64,000 bases of DNA from JAVKFY01 sp040223615 (GTDB taxonomy: Bacteria > Pseudomonadota > Alphaproteobacteria > GCA-2731375), in contig JAVKFY010000079.1 of assembly GCA_040223615.1 (NCBI GenBank), positions 1 to 64,000 on the forward strand, written 5' to 3'. This document shows positions 32,558 through 41,288 of this stretch, in pieces. The position numbers and the translations under genes were made by a program. Below the pieces are notes generated by a model. The model was not told where the DNA came from. It saw only the letters and a program-made list of their open reading frames with translations, and made no database searches. Every line of letters begins with the position of its first letter. Within the stretch, counting starts at the first letter, position 1.

Positions 32558-33223
32558 ATGCAGCTCTATCATTTCTGGTTGTCCCCGTTCTGCCGCAAGG
32601 TGCGCATCGTGCTGCGCGAGAAGCAGCTCGACTATGTCGACCACCTGGAGCGCTACTGGGAACGCCGCGAGGCGTTCCTGGCGATCAGCCCGGCCGGCCA
32701 GGTGCCGGCGCTGGTGCTGGAGGACGGTCGCGCGCTGGCCGACAGCCAGGCGATCGCCGAGTATCTGGACGAAACCGTCCCGGCCCCGCCGCTGCTGGGC
32801 GGCAGCGCCATCGCCCGCGCCGAGACCCGCCGCGTGTGCGCCTGGTTCGACGACAAGTTCTTCCACGAGGTCACCCGCCACCTGCTCGGCGAGAAGCTGT
32901 TGAAGCGGTTCACCGGCGGCGGCGAGCCATCGTCGGAGCGCATCCGCGCCGGCCACCGCAACCTGACCACGCATCTGCGCTACGTGAGCTATCTTGCCGA
33001 ACGGCGCAACTGGCTGGCGGGCGAGGATTTCGGCCTCGCCGACATCGCCGCCGCGTCGCAGCTTTCATGCCTGGACTATCTCGGCGACGTGCCCTGGGAC
33101 CAGTTTCCGGCGGCCAAGGACTGGTATGCCCGGGTCAAGTCGCGGCCCAGCTTCCGCTCGATCCTCGCCGACCACGTCGCCGGCCTGCCGCCGCCGAAAC
33201 ACTACGCCGATCTCGACTTCTAG
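32558..33223 (+). CDS. Glutathione S-transferase family protein
   Basis: A 221-residue cytosolic GST. The N-terminal thioredoxin-like domain holds SPFCRKVRIVLREK with a possible active-site Ser/Cys and the cis-proline GQVPALVLEDG; LADSQAIAEYLDE binds glutathione. The all-alpha domain follows. Substrate unknown. The start MQLYHFWLS fits the fold. Confidence 0.9.
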   Translation: MQLYHFWLSPFCRKVRIVLREKQLDYVDHLERYWERREAFLAISPAGQVPALVLEDGRALADSQAIAEYLDETVPAPPLLGGSAIARAETRRVCAWFDDKFFHEVTRHLLGEKLLKRFTGGGEPSSERIRAGHRNLTTHLRYVSYLAERRNWLAGEDFGLADIAAASQLSCLDYLGDVPWDQFPAAKDWYARVKSRPSFRSILADHVAGLPPPKHYADLDF

Positions 33224-33225
33224 CG

Positions 33226-34467
33226 ATGCCCGGATCACGTCTGGGCCAGACCGAAGGGTTGAATCCCGCAAGCAAACAAGTCATGCCCGGGCTTGACCCG
33301 GGCATCCACGTGGTGCCGCCACGCAAGCGGATCGCCATCTTGCGCAAGGCCGACATAGCGACCGCCGACCCCGCCGCGATCAAGGTCGCCGTGCTGGCCG
33401 AGGCGCGCGCGCTGGGCTTCGATGCGGCCGGCGTCGCCGACCCGGGCGCGGTCGACGTCGCCGGCGCCCGCTTCAGGCAGTTCATCGAGCTCGGCCGTCA
33501 CGGCGACATGGCCTGGCTCGCCGCCAAGGCAAACCGGCGCGAGGCGCCGGCCGCGCTGTGGCCCGAGGTGCGCGCCGTCGTGATGGTGGCGATGAACTAC
33601 GCGCCGCCCGGCAACCCGCTCGACCTGCTGGACGAGAAGCAACGCGGCGTGGTCTCGGCCTACGCCCGCGGCCGCGACTACCACGATGTCCTGAAAAAAC
33701 GCCTGAAGGCGCTGGCGCGCTGGCTGGTGGCGACGCAGGGTGGCGACGTGAAGGTCTTCGTCGACACCGCGCCGGTGCTGGAGAAGCCGCTGGCGGCGGC
33801 CGCCGGCCTCGGCTGGCAGGGCAAGCACACCAACCTGGTCAGCCGCGAGTTCGGCTCCTGGCTGTTCCTGGGCGCGCTCTACACCACGCTGCCGCTGCCG
33901 CCGGACACCGCCCACGACGACCGCTGCGGCTCGTGCCGGCAGTGTCTCGACGTGTGCCCGACCGATGCCTTCCCGGCGCCCTACCAGCTCGATGCCCGGC
34001 GCTGCATCGCCTACCTGACCATCGAGCATCCCGGCCACATCGAGCCCGAGTTCCGCGAAGCGATCGGAAACCGGGTGTTCGGCTGCGACGACTGCCTCGC
34101 CGTGTGCCCGTGGAACAAGTACGCCCAGGCCGCCAGCGAAACCCGCCTGGTCGGTCCGCCCGACCTCGCCGCGCCGGACCTGCGCCAACTCGCGGCGCTG
34201 GATGACGCCGCCTTCCGCCAGCGGTTCGCCGGCACCCCGGTGAAGCGCCTGGGCCGCGACCGTTTCGTCCGCAACGTCCTGATCGCCATCGGCAACAGCG
34301 CCGACCCGGCCCTGGCCGACGCCGCCGAAGGCCTGCTGCGCGACCCCTCGCCCCTGGTCCGCGCCATGGCGGTCTGGGCGCTTGGAAGGCTGGCGCCCCA
34401 ACTCTTGTGTTCGGTGGAGGATCAGGACGCGGAGGTGCGCCGGGAATTGGTGGCGGCGAGATTGTGA
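33226..34467 (+). CDS. queG: Epoxyqueuosine reductase
   Basis: A QueG-type enzyme for the last step of queuosine synthesis in tRNA. Two 4Fe-4S clusters are seen as CGSCRQCLDVCP and CDDCLAVCPWNKYA, with a conserved CIAYLTIEH segment between, and a HEAT-like C terminus (PLVRAMAVWALGRLA). Cobalamin binds in the N-terminal part. The ATG at 33226 is the earliest; conserved sequence begins only near IKVAVLAEARALGFDAAGVA, and a palindromic repeat covers the 5' end, so a later ATG (33283), GTG (33310) or TTG (33340) may be the true start. Confidence 0.88.
   Translation: MPGSRLGQTEGLNPASKQVMPGLDPGIHVVPPRKRIAILRKADIATADPAAIKVAVLAEARALGFDAAGVADPGAVDVAGARFRQFIELGRHGDMAWLAAKANRREAPAALWPEVRAVVMVAMNYAPPGNPLDLLDEKQRGVVSAYARGRDYHDVLKKRLKALARWLVATQGGDVKVFVDTAPVLEKPLAAAAGLGWQGKHTNLVSREFGSWLFLGALYTTLPLPPDTAHDDRCGSCRQCLDVCPTDAFPAPYQLDARRCIAYLTIEHPGHIEPEFREAIGNRVFGCDDCLAVCPWNKYAQAASETRLVGPPDLAAPDLRQLAALDDAAFRQRFAGTPVKRLGRDRFVRNVLIAIGNSADPALADAAEGLLRDPSPLVRAMAVWALGRLAPQLLCSVEDQDAEVRRELVAARL
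33283..33305. repeat. Alphaproteobacterial palindromic unit (unit 1)
   Basis: ATGCCCGGG, 5 bases, CCCGGGCAT form a 9-bp palindrome unit of the (T)CATGCCCGG-type family common between alphaproteobacterial genes. Related units are at 44713-44778 and 49102-49167. This one falls inside the 5' part of the queG open frame. Confidence 0.7.
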
Positions 34468-34481
34468 GCGGAAACTCGAAG

Positions 34482-35234
34482 CTACCGCCCCTTGGCCAGC
34501 AGTTCGCCCAGCTCCGCCTCGGCGGTGGTGGCGACCGGTTGCGGCGTGTAGTTCTCGATGATGGTGGCGTAGTCGGCCTTGGCGCGTTCGAGCTGGCGGC
34601 CGGCGCGCAGCATCCGGGCCCGGACCAGCAAGGCCCAGACATTGGTCGGATCGATCATCAGCGCCTCGTTCAGCGATTCAAGCGCGTCCAGCGGCCGGCC
34701 GATGCGGTTCAGCGCGCCGGCCCTGACCGCCAGCGTGTCGGGGTCGTAGCGCAGCATGCGCGCCTCTTCGAGCAGCTTCAGCGCGTCCTTCGGCCGGTCG
34801 GTCTCGACGAGCACGCGGGCCAGCTCGAACTGCAGCGCCAGGTTCTTCGGATCGCGCTTCGCCGCCTTCTCGATCACCGCCGCCGCCTTGTCGGGCTGCT
34901 TGGCCAAGCGCAGCGCATCGGCCGCCTGGCCGTAGATCGTGCCCGGCGGCGTGCGGCCGACCTCGACCCCGTTGGCGGCGATGTTGATCAGCATCTCGGC
35001 CGCCTTGGCGTAGCGCCCGGTGCGCATCAGCGCCAGCGCCGCGCAATGCAGGGCGCCGTCGCCGCCGCCGACCGAATGCCAGACCCAGGCCGACTCGTAG
35101 GCCTGTTCCGGCCGGTCGCGCACCAGGTCGAGGCAGGCGGCGTACTCGGTCACGTGGTCGATCCGCTGCGCCCCCGCCGGCGTGGCCAGTAGCAGCACAA
35201 CGATAATGGCCCACGCGCTACTCGCTCTGGACAT
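34482..35234 (-). CDS. Exported TPR protein, paralog 1
   Basis: A 250-residue protein with a signal peptide (MSRASSAWAIIVVLLLATPAGA). The region EYAACLDLVRDRPEQAYESA is followed by HSVGGGDGALHCAALALM and tetratricopeptide repeats (for example AKQPDKAAAVIEKAAKRDP and PLDALESLNEALMIDP). It is a likely periplasmic scaffold. The gene overlaps the upstream paralog by 17 bases. Function unknown. Confidence 0.82.
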   Translation of the reverse strand: MSRASSAWAIIVVLLLATPAGAQRIDHVTEYAACLDLVRDRPEQAYESAWVWHSVGGGDGALHCAALALMRTGRYAKAAEMLINIAANGVEVGRTPPGTIYGQAADALRLAKQPDKAAAVIEKAAKRDPKNLALQFELARVLVETDRPKDALKLLEEARMLRYDPDTLAVRAGALNRIGRPLDALESLNEALMIDPTNVWALLVRARMLRAGRQLERAKADYATIIENYTPQPVATTAEAELGELLAKGR

Positions 35235-35967
35235 CCATTTCCTCCAGATAGGCGCGGGCGGCATCGCCGGCCGGCGTGCCCTCCCAGGCCAGGGTCAGCG
35301 CCAGCCAGTCTTCGCGCGCGCCGTCGTCGTCGCCCTTGGCCCGGCGCAGCAGGCCGCGTTCCAGCAGCGCGTTGGGGTGGCCCGGCTCGAGCGCCAGCGC
35401 CTTGTCGACCGCCGCGCGCGCATCGTCGACGCGATCGAGATGGCGCAGCGCGGCGGCCTTGAACGCCCACACTTCGGCATCGTCCGGCACCGCGACCAGG
35501 GCCCGGTCCAGCGCGTCCAGCGCCTCGGCATAGCGTCCGGCCTCGCCCAGGATGCGCGCCCAGTCGATCAGCAGCCCGGCATCGTCCGGCGCCCGCTCCA
35601 GCGCCGAGATCACCGCCGTCTCGGCCCGGTCCAGCCGGCCGGCCAGGAACCAGGCGTTGGCCGCCTGGCCCAGCACCGCCGCCGGCGACACCTCGCCGCG
35701 TTCCTGCTGGCTCTGGGCGATCTCCTCCAGTTCCAGCGCCGCCGCGTCATACTGCTTCAGCTCGATCAGCGACAGCGCGGCGCAATGGCGCGCCGCGTCG
35801 CCGCCGCCCAGGGGTTCCCAGGCACGCGCCGACTCGTAGGCCTCCCACGGCGCCTGCCGCAGCAGCGACAGGCAGGCCCGGTACTGCGCCGCGTGGTCGA
35901 CCGGCGCGGCGGCCAGGGCCGGCAGCGGCAGCCACAGGGCGAGCAGCAATTGAGACAGCAAACGCAT
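35218..35967 (-). CDS. Exported TPR protein, paralog 2
   Basis: A 249-residue protein, signal peptide MRLLSQLLLALWLPLPALA, sharing with the next gene the pattern YRACLSLLRQAPWEAYESA and EPLGGGDAARHCAALSL plus TPR units (RYAEALDALDRALVAVPDDA, VDDARAAVDKALALEPGHP). The two are tandem duplicates and probably work together or as a complex in the periplasm. Function unknown. Confidence 0.82.
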   Translation of the reverse strand: MRLLSQLLLALWLPLPALAAAPVDHAAQYRACLSLLRQAPWEAYESARAWEPLGGGDAARHCAALSLIELKQYDAAALELEEIAQSQQERGEVSPAAVLGQAANAWFLAGRLDRAETAVISALERAPDDAGLLIDWARILGEAGRYAEALDALDRALVAVPDDAEVWAFKAAALRHLDRVDDARAAVDKALALEPGHPNALLERGLLRRAKGDDDGAREDWLALTLAWEGTPAGDAARAYLEEMDVQSE

Positions 35968-36010
35968 CCGCCTAAGGTCGCGGCCCCGGTCTCATTCCGC
36001 AAGGTCCGCG

Positions 36011-36847
36011 ATGTCCGCACGCCTGTTCTGCTTCGGCCTCGGTTACAGCGCCCGCGCGCTGGCCGCGTTGCTGTGTGTTCGCGGCTGGCATGTCGCCGGC
36101 ACCGCGCGCTCCACCGATCCGGTCGACGGCATCGTGCCGATCGTCTTCGACGGCACCGCCGCGATGGCCGACACCAGCGAGTTGCGCCAGGCGACGCACG
36201 TGCTGGTCTCGGTGCCGCCGGGCCGCGACGGCGATCCGGTGCTGCGCTGGCATGCCGAGGACCTGAAGTCGGCGCCGGACCTGCGCTGGGTCGGCTATCT
36301 CTCCACCACCGGGGTCTATGGCGACCGCGCCGGCGGCTGGGTCGACGAGGCCTCGCCGCTGGCGGCGAACACCGTGCGGGGGCGGCGCCGGGTCGCGGCC
36401 GAGCGCGCCTGGCTGGCGACCGGCCTGCCGGTGCATCTGTTCCGGCTGGCCGGCATCTATGGCCCCGGGCGCAATCAGCTCGAAACCCTGAAGGCCGGGC
36501 GGGCGCAGCGCATCGACAAGCCCGGCCAGGTGTTCAGCCGCATCCACGTCGACGACATCGCGGCGGTGCTGGCCGCGTCGATCGAGCGCCCGGCGCCGGG
36601 CCGCGCCTACAATGTCTGCGACGACGAGGCCGCGGCGCCGGCCGAGGTGGTGGCCTTCGCGGCGGCACTCCTGGGTGTCGAGCCGCCGCCGCTGGTGCCT
36701 TTCGCCGACGCGACGATGTCGGCGATGGGGCGCAGCTTCTACGCCGACAACAAGCGTGTCGCCAACGAACGCATCAAGACCGAACTCGGCGTCCGCCTGC
36801 GCTACCCGACCTATCGGGAGGGCCTGCGGACGCTGTCGCGGCGCTAG
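36011..36847 (+). CDS. NAD(P)-binding epimerase-like protein (YeeZ type)
   Basis: A 278-residue SDR-fold protein. FGLGYSARALAALLCVRGW is the glycine loop variant used by the YeeZ-like group, followed by YLSTTGVYGDRAGGWVDEASP and RLAGIYGPGRNQLE. Substrate unknown. Divergent from the TPR genes; stops 2 bases before the DUF805 gene on the other strand. Confidence 0.82.
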   Translation: MSARLFCFGLGYSARALAALLCVRGWHVAGTARSTDPVDGIVPIVFDGTAAMADTSELRQATHVLVSVPPGRDGDPVLRWHAEDLKSAPDLRWVGYLSTTGVYGDRAGGWVDEASPLAANTVRGRRRVAAERAWLATGLPVHLFRLAGIYGPGRNQLETLKAGRAQRIDKPGQVFSRIHVDDIAAVLAASIERPAPGRAYNVCDDEAAAPAEVVAFAAALLGVEPPPLVPFADATMSAMGRSFYADNKRVANERIKTELGVRLRYPTYREGLRTLSRR

Positions 36848-36848
36848 G

Positions 36849-37265
36849 TCAGGCGTGTTCCTGCAGCGGATCCGGGCCGTACTTGTTCGGGCCCTGGTTG
36901 CCGGGGATGAAGATCAGCGCCAGGGCGAAGATCCAGCCGATGAACGGCACCAGCACCAGCAGCATGGCCCAGCCGGTCCAGCCGAAGTCGCGGCAGCGTT
37001 GTGCGCCGACCGCGATCGACATCACCACCACCACCAGGAAGATCACCCCGAGCACCACGGTCATCCCGATCGCCATGCCGCCCGCCGCGTCCGGGTTGGC
37101 GGCGGCGCCATCGTCCATCATGCCGCCGGCCAGTCCGCCGGCGGCGCCGAACACGGCGGTCAGCACGATCTCGATGGCGATCACGCCGAGCAGGAAGAAC
37201 AGGTAGGACTTGCGGTTACGCCGACCGCTGAACTTGAACAGGTCGGACATGACAGGCTTTGACAT
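36849..37265 (-). CDS. DUF805-family membrane protein
   Basis: A 138-residue inner-membrane protein of the DUF805 family with the characteristic KFSGRRNRKSYLFFLL and RCRDFGWTGWAMLLVLVPFIGW, about four helices and the tail GNQGPNKYGPDP. Function unknown. GGGAGG precedes the ATG by 6 bases, fixing the start at MSKPVMSD. Confidence 0.9.
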   Translation of the reverse strand: MSKPVMSDLFKFSGRRNRKSYLFFLLGVIAIEIVLTAVFGAAGGLAGGMMDDGAAANPDAAGGMAIGMTVVLGVIFLVVVVMSIAVGAQRCRDFGWTGWAMLLVLVPFIGWIFALALIFIPGNQGPNKYGPDPLQEHA

Positions 37266-37292
37266 GGATGCCTCCCCCGAATCGCACCGGGG

Positions 37293-38069
37293 TTATGTTA
37301 CCATGTTGCACACTTCGTCGACCGTGGCACAAAGGCGGCGCAGGTCGGCCGGGGTCGAGAGCCGGTGGTCGCCGGCCTTGTTGAAATTCACCGCCACGTC
37401 GTCGCCGGCCAGCCGCTCCACGATCTCCAGCGAATAGCGCCACGGCACGTCCGGGTCGGCCATGCCGTGCAGGATGCGCACCGGACAGCCGACCGGGATC
37501 GGCTTGTCCATGATCAGGTGGTGCCGGCCTTCCTCCAGCAGCTTCATGGTGATCGCGTAGGGGTCGTCGGCATATTGCGAGGGCCGGTGGTAGACGCCGT
37601 CGCGGCGCAGGGTTGCCTTGATCTCGTCGGAGAATCCGTCCCACATCCGCACCACGAAGTCCGGCGCCGGGGCGATGCCGACCAGGCCGGCGACGCGATC
37701 CAGCCGCGCCAGCGCCAGCAGCAGCATGATCCAGCCGCCCATCGACGAGCCGACCACGACCTGCGGCCCGCCGGTCACCTGATCGAGCACGTGCAGCGCG
37801 TCGCCCTTCCAGTCGCCAATGGTGGCGTCGGTGAACGCGCCGCCGGATTGCCCGTGGCCGCGATAGTCGAAGCGGGTATATTGCCGGCCGGCCGCGCGGC
37901 AGTGCGCCTCCAGCGCCTGCGCCTTGTTGCCGGTCATGTCCGACATGAAGCCACCGCAGAACATCACGCCGGGGCTCGCGCCGGGCGTGTGGTGGTAGGC
38001 GATTGCGGTGCCGTCGGGCGCCGCTAGTATGGCCGGGACATTCGATTCGGGCCCATTTTCGTCGGGCAT
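37293..38069 (-). CDS. Alpha/beta-hydrolase
   Basis: A 258-residue alpha/beta-hydrolase. Nucleophile elbow GSSMGG, acid in LHGMADPDVPW, histidine in GDHRLSTP. FDYRGHGQSGG and MPDENGPESNV at the start fit prolyl-oligopeptidase-like or carboxylesterase enzymes. Substrate unknown. Its start is only 3 bases from the divergent glycosyltransferase start. Confidence 0.85.
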   Translation of the reverse strand: MPDENGPESNVPAILAAPDGTAIAYHHTPGASPGVMFCGGFMSDMTGNKAQALEAHCRAAGRQYTRFDYRGHGQSGGAFTDATIGDWKGDALHVLDQVTGGPQVVVGSSMGGWIMLLLALARLDRVAGLVGIAPAPDFVVRMWDGFSDEIKATLRRDGVYHRPSQYADDPYAITMKLLEEGRHHLIMDKPIPVGCPVRILHGMADPDVPWRYSLEIVERLAGDDVAVNFNKAGDHRLSTPADLRRLCATVDEVCNMVT

Positions 38070-38072
38070 GGC

Positions 38073-39266
38073 GTGGGCGAGCTTCCTTTGAATACGGCAC
38101 TGGACCTTAGCACCGCAGCCGCGGCGGCCGGAAACCCGCCGCCGGCCACCGTGTTGCAGGTGTTGCCGGCGCTGGTCGGCGGCGGCGTCGAGCGCGGCAC
38201 CCTGGAGATCGCCAACGGCCTGATCGCGGCCGGCTGGCGCGCCGTCGTCGCCTCGGCCGGCGGGCCGATGGTGCCGGTGCTGGAACACGCCGGCGCGGTG
38301 CACGTGACGCTGCCGCTCGACCGCAAGGACCCGTTCGCGATCCGCCGCAATGTCGGCCGCCTGCGCGACGTGATCGCCGAACACCGCGTCGACCTGGTGC
38401 ACGCGCGCAGCCGGGCGCCGGCCTGGTCGGCCTACTGGGCCGCCGGCGCCGCCCATGTACCGTTCGTTACCACCTACCACAGCCCCTATGGCGACCGCTG
38501 GTGGAAGCGCGGCTACAACGGCGTGATGGCCAGGGGCGTGCGGGTGATCGCGATCTCGGAATACCTGGCCGGGGAAGTGCGGCACCGCCACAAGCTGCCG
38601 CCGGAGCGGCTGGTGACGATCCCGCGCGGCGTGGACCTTGCCAGTTTCAATCCCGGCGCCGTCGGCGGTCAGCGCATCGCCAAGCTGGCCCAGCAATGGC
38701 GCCTGCCGGACGACGCCGGCGTGGTGATGCTGCCCGGCCGGCTGACCCGCTGGAAGGGCCAGGAGGTGCTGCTGCGTGCCGCGGCGCAGCTGAACCGCGC
38801 CGATGTCGTGGTGGTGCTGGTCGGCGGCGAGCACGGCGACGGCGGCTATCGCGACGAGCTGGAGGCGCTGGCGGAGAAGCTCGGCATCGCCGCGCGGCTG
38901 CGCCTGGTCGGCGATTGCCGCGACATGCCGGCGGCGCTGATGCTGGCCGACGTGGTGGTCTCGGCCTCGACCGAGCCGGAGGGTTTCGGGCGGGTGATGG
39001 CCGAGGCGCTGGCCATGGGCCGGCCGGTGGTCGCCTCCGATCACGGCGGTGCCCGCGAGATCGTCGGCGCGGAAGCCGGCTGGCTGGTCCCGCCGGGCGA
39101 CGCGGCTTCGCTGGCCGAAGCCCTGGATGCCGCGCTCGGACTCGACGATGACACCCGCCGCCAGCTCGCCCAGGTCGCCCGCGCCCGCGTCGAACGCCAG
39201 TTCTCGCTGGCGGCGATGCAGGCCGCGACCCTGGATGTCTACCGCGACGTTCTTCGGCGGCAATGA
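38073..39266 (+). CDS. GT4-family glycosyltransferase
   Basis: A 397-residue GT-B glycosyltransferase. VLQVLPALVGGGVERGTLEIANGL begins the acceptor domain; MLPGRLTRWKGQEVLLRAAAQL and SASTEPEGFGRVMAEALAMGRPVVAS (the E-x7-E pair) mark the nucleotide-sugar domain. Likely in surface polysaccharide or LPS core synthesis. The GTG start has no clear ribosome site; a TTG at 38088 is an alternative. Confidence 0.88.
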   Translation: MGELPLNTALDLSTAAAAAGNPPPATVLQVLPALVGGGVERGTLEIANGLIAAGWRAVVASAGGPMVPVLEHAGAVHVTLPLDRKDPFAIRRNVGRLRDVIAEHRVDLVHARSRAPAWSAYWAAGAAHVPFVTTYHSPYGDRWWKRGYNGVMARGVRVIAISEYLAGEVRHRHKLPPERLVTIPRGVDLASFNPGAVGGQRIAKLAQQWRLPDDAGVVMLPGRLTRWKGQEVLLRAAAQLNRADVVVVLVGGEHGDGGYRDELEALAEKLGIAARLRLVGDCRDMPAALMLADVVVSASTEPEGFGRVMAEALAMGRPVVASDHGGAREIVGAEAGWLVPPGDAASLAEALDAALGLDDDTRRQLAQVARARVERQFSLAAMQAATLDVYRDVLRRQ

Positions 39267-40198
39267 AACCGGCGACCGGCCGCGTCCTGGTCATCAAGCA
39301 CGGCGCGCTCGGCGACTTCGTGATGGCGCTGGGACCGATGCGGGCGATCCGCGCCCATCACCCGGACGCCCATATCGTGCTGCTCACCGGGTCGCCTTTC
39401 GCCGACCTGGCGGTGGCCAGCGGCGTCGCCGACGAGATCTGGACCGACGACCGCCCGCGCTGGTGGCGGCTCGACCAGATATGGCGGCTGCGCCGGGCGC
39501 TGGCCGGCGGCGGCTTCGGCATGGTCTACGACTTGCAGACCTCGGGCCGCACCGGCTGGTACTACCGGCTATGGCCCGACCCGAAACCGCTCTGGTCCGG
39601 CATCGCGGCCGGCTGTTCGCATCCCGATGACAATCCCGACCGGCGCCGCATCCACACCATCGACCGGCAGCGCGAGCAGCTTCGCCGCGCCGGCATCGCG
39701 GACGTGCCCGATCCGGACTTGTCGTGGCTTACCGCCAGTCTGGACGGCTTCGGCCTGCCCAGGCGCTATGCCGTGCTGGTGCCGGGCGGCGCCGCGCACC
39801 GACCGGCCAAGCGCTGGCCGACGTCGCGCTACGCCGCCCTGGCGCAGGCGCTGGCCACGCGCGACCTGACGCCGGTGGTGGTCGGCGGTGTCGGCGAGGG
39901 GGCATTGGCGGGCGAGATCCGATCCGCCTGCCGCGAGGCCATCGACCTCACCGGCCGCACCGAGATCGTCGAGCTGGCGGCGCTGTTCCGGGGCGCGACA
40001 CTGGCGGTCGGCAACGACACCGGGCCGATGCACGTCGCCGCCATCGCCGGCGCGCCGTCATTGGTGCTGTTCTCCAAGGAGAGCGACCCGAAACGAACCG
40101 CGCCGCGCGGCCGCAAGGTCAAGGTGCTGCGCAAGGCGGCGTTGAATCAGCTGCCGCTGGCCAACGTGCTGGCCGAGGTCGACGCGCTGCTGGCCTGA
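39263..40198 (+). CDS. GT9-family (heptosyltransferase-like) glycosyltransferase
   Basis: A 311-residue heptosyltransferase-family protein. RVLVIKHGALGDFVMALGPM opens it, LVPGGAAHRPAKRWP and GNDTGPMHVAAIAGAPSLVLF mark the ADP-heptose site. It overlaps the preceding glycosyltransferase by four bases (ATGA), so both probably act in lipopolysaccharide core assembly. The final 52 bases overlap a convergent gene. Confidence 0.9.
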   Translation: MKPATGRVLVIKHGALGDFVMALGPMRAIRAHHPDAHIVLLTGSPFADLAVASGVADEIWTDDRPRWWRLDQIWRLRRALAGGGFGMVYDLQTSGRTGWYYRLWPDPKPLWSGIAAGCSHPDDNPDRRRIHTIDRQREQLRRAGIADVPDPDLSWLTASLDGFGLPRRYAVLVPGGAAHRPAKRWPTSRYAALAQALATRDLTPVVVGGVGEGALAGEIRSACREAIDLTGRTEIVELAALFRGATLAVGNDTGPMHVAAIAGAPSLVLFSKESDPKRTAPRGRKVKVLRKAALNQLPLANVLAEVDALLA

Positions 40199-40797
40199 AG
40201 CTCGGCGCCGGCCTGTCGCAGGATCTGCACCGCCGACCAGGTGAACAGGCCGGCCATGCCGAGCGCCACCACCAGGTCGGGCCAGGCCGTGGCGCTGCCC
40301 CACACGCCGGCCGCCGCGATCAGCACCGCGACATTGCCGATCGCGTCGTTGCGGCTGCACAGCCAGACCGAGCGCACGTTGGCGTCGCCCTGCTGCCAGC
40401 GCATCAGCAGCAGCACGCTGGTCAGGTTGGCAGCCAGCGCCATGAACCCGACCACGCCCATGGTCGGCGCGTGCGGCTGGCCTGGGCCAAGGAAGGCGTG
40501 GAGCGTCGTGCCCAGCACCCAGGCCGCCATCGCCAGCAGGCTCACGCCCTTGGCCAGCGCCGCTCGCGCCCGCCACACCGGCGCCAATCCGATCACCGCC
40601 AGCGACAGGCCGTAGGTCAGCCCGTCGCCCAGGAAGTCGAGCGCGTCGGCCTGCAGGCTGCGGCTGTCGGCGAATGCGCCGGCGCCGATCTCGAGCGCGA
40701 ACATCGCCAGGTTGATCGCGACCACGATCCACAACACGCGGCGATAGCGCGGGTCGGCGCCGGTGAAATTCTGCTCACCGTGGCAACAGGCGGACAT
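40147..40797 (-). CDS. Cation diffusion facilitator (metal efflux)
   Basis: A 216-residue CDF transporter with six helices and no C-terminal cytoplasmic domain. The metal sites read DALDFLGDGLTYG (helix 2) and CSRNDAIGN (helix 5), differing from the HD/HD of Zn-CDFs. The N terminus MSACCHGEQ has extra Cys/His ligands. Divergent from a MerR metal regulator with a shared operator region. Exports a divalent metal, which one is unclear. Confidence 0.88.
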   Translation of the reverse strand: MSACCHGEQNFTGADPRYRRVLWIVVAINLAMFALEIGAGAFADSRSLQADALDFLGDGLTYGLSLAVIGLAPVWRARAALAKGVSLLAMAAWVLGTTLHAFLGPGQPHAPTMGVVGFMALAANLTSVLLLMRWQQGDANVRSVWLCSRNDAIGNVAVLIAAAGVWGSATAWPDLVVALGMAGLFTWSAVQILRQAGAELQASSASTSASTLASGS

Positions 40798-40839
40798 GCC
40801 GATCTCCGGGGTTGCGCTGCACTGACCCAAACCTAATGT

Positions 40840-40854
40840 CTCTAGCAACTAGAG
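40840..40854. promoter_or_regulatory. MerR-type operator between regulator and CDF gene
   Basis: Perfect CTCTAG-CAA-CTAGAG dyad. On the minus strand it lies between TTGAAC and TAGGTT spaced 19 bases apart, the stretched spacing MerR activators act on, directed at the CDF gene. Confidence 0.65.
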
Positions 40855-40874
40855 GTTCAAGGGGTAAATTTTCC

Positions 40875-41288
40875 ATGCCCGACCATGCCCGCGACCATGG
40901 CATCGGCGACCTCGCCCGGCTGACCGAGACCAAGGTGCCGACGATCCGCTACTACGAGCAGATCGGCGTGTTGCCGGCCCCGGCGCGCACCGCCGGCAAC
41001 CAGCGCCGCTACGGCGCCGGCGCGGTGGCCCGGCTGCGCTTCGTGCGCCACGCCCGCGAGCTCGGCTTTCCGCTGGCGGCGGTGCGCGAGCTGCTCGACC
41101 TGGCCGACGATCCGGACCGGCCCTGCGCCGAGGCCGACGCCATCGCCAGTCGGCAACTGATCGACGTGCGCAAGCGCATCGCCGCGCTCAAGGCCCTGGA
41201 GGGCGAATTGCAGGACATGGTCACGCAATGCGCCGGCGGCCGCATCGAACAATGCCGGGTGATCGAGGCGCTGAGCGAGTCGGCCTAG
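40875..41288 (+). CDS. MerR-family metal-responsive regulator
   Basis: A 137-residue regulator with a MerR winged helix (TETKVPTIRYYEQIGVLPAP, RRYGAGAVARLRFV), dimerisation helix and metal-site cysteines PC (about 78) and QCAGGRIEQC near the C terminus, resembling ZntR/CadR. It faces the CDF exporter, suggesting induction by Zn, Cd or Pb. Confidence 0.9.
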   Translation: MPDHARDHGIGDLARLTETKVPTIRYYEQIGVLPAPARTAGNQRRYGAGAVARLRFVRHARELGFPLAAVRELLDLADDPDRPCAEADAIASRQLIDVRKRIAALKALEGELQDMVTQCAGGRIEQCRVIEALSESA

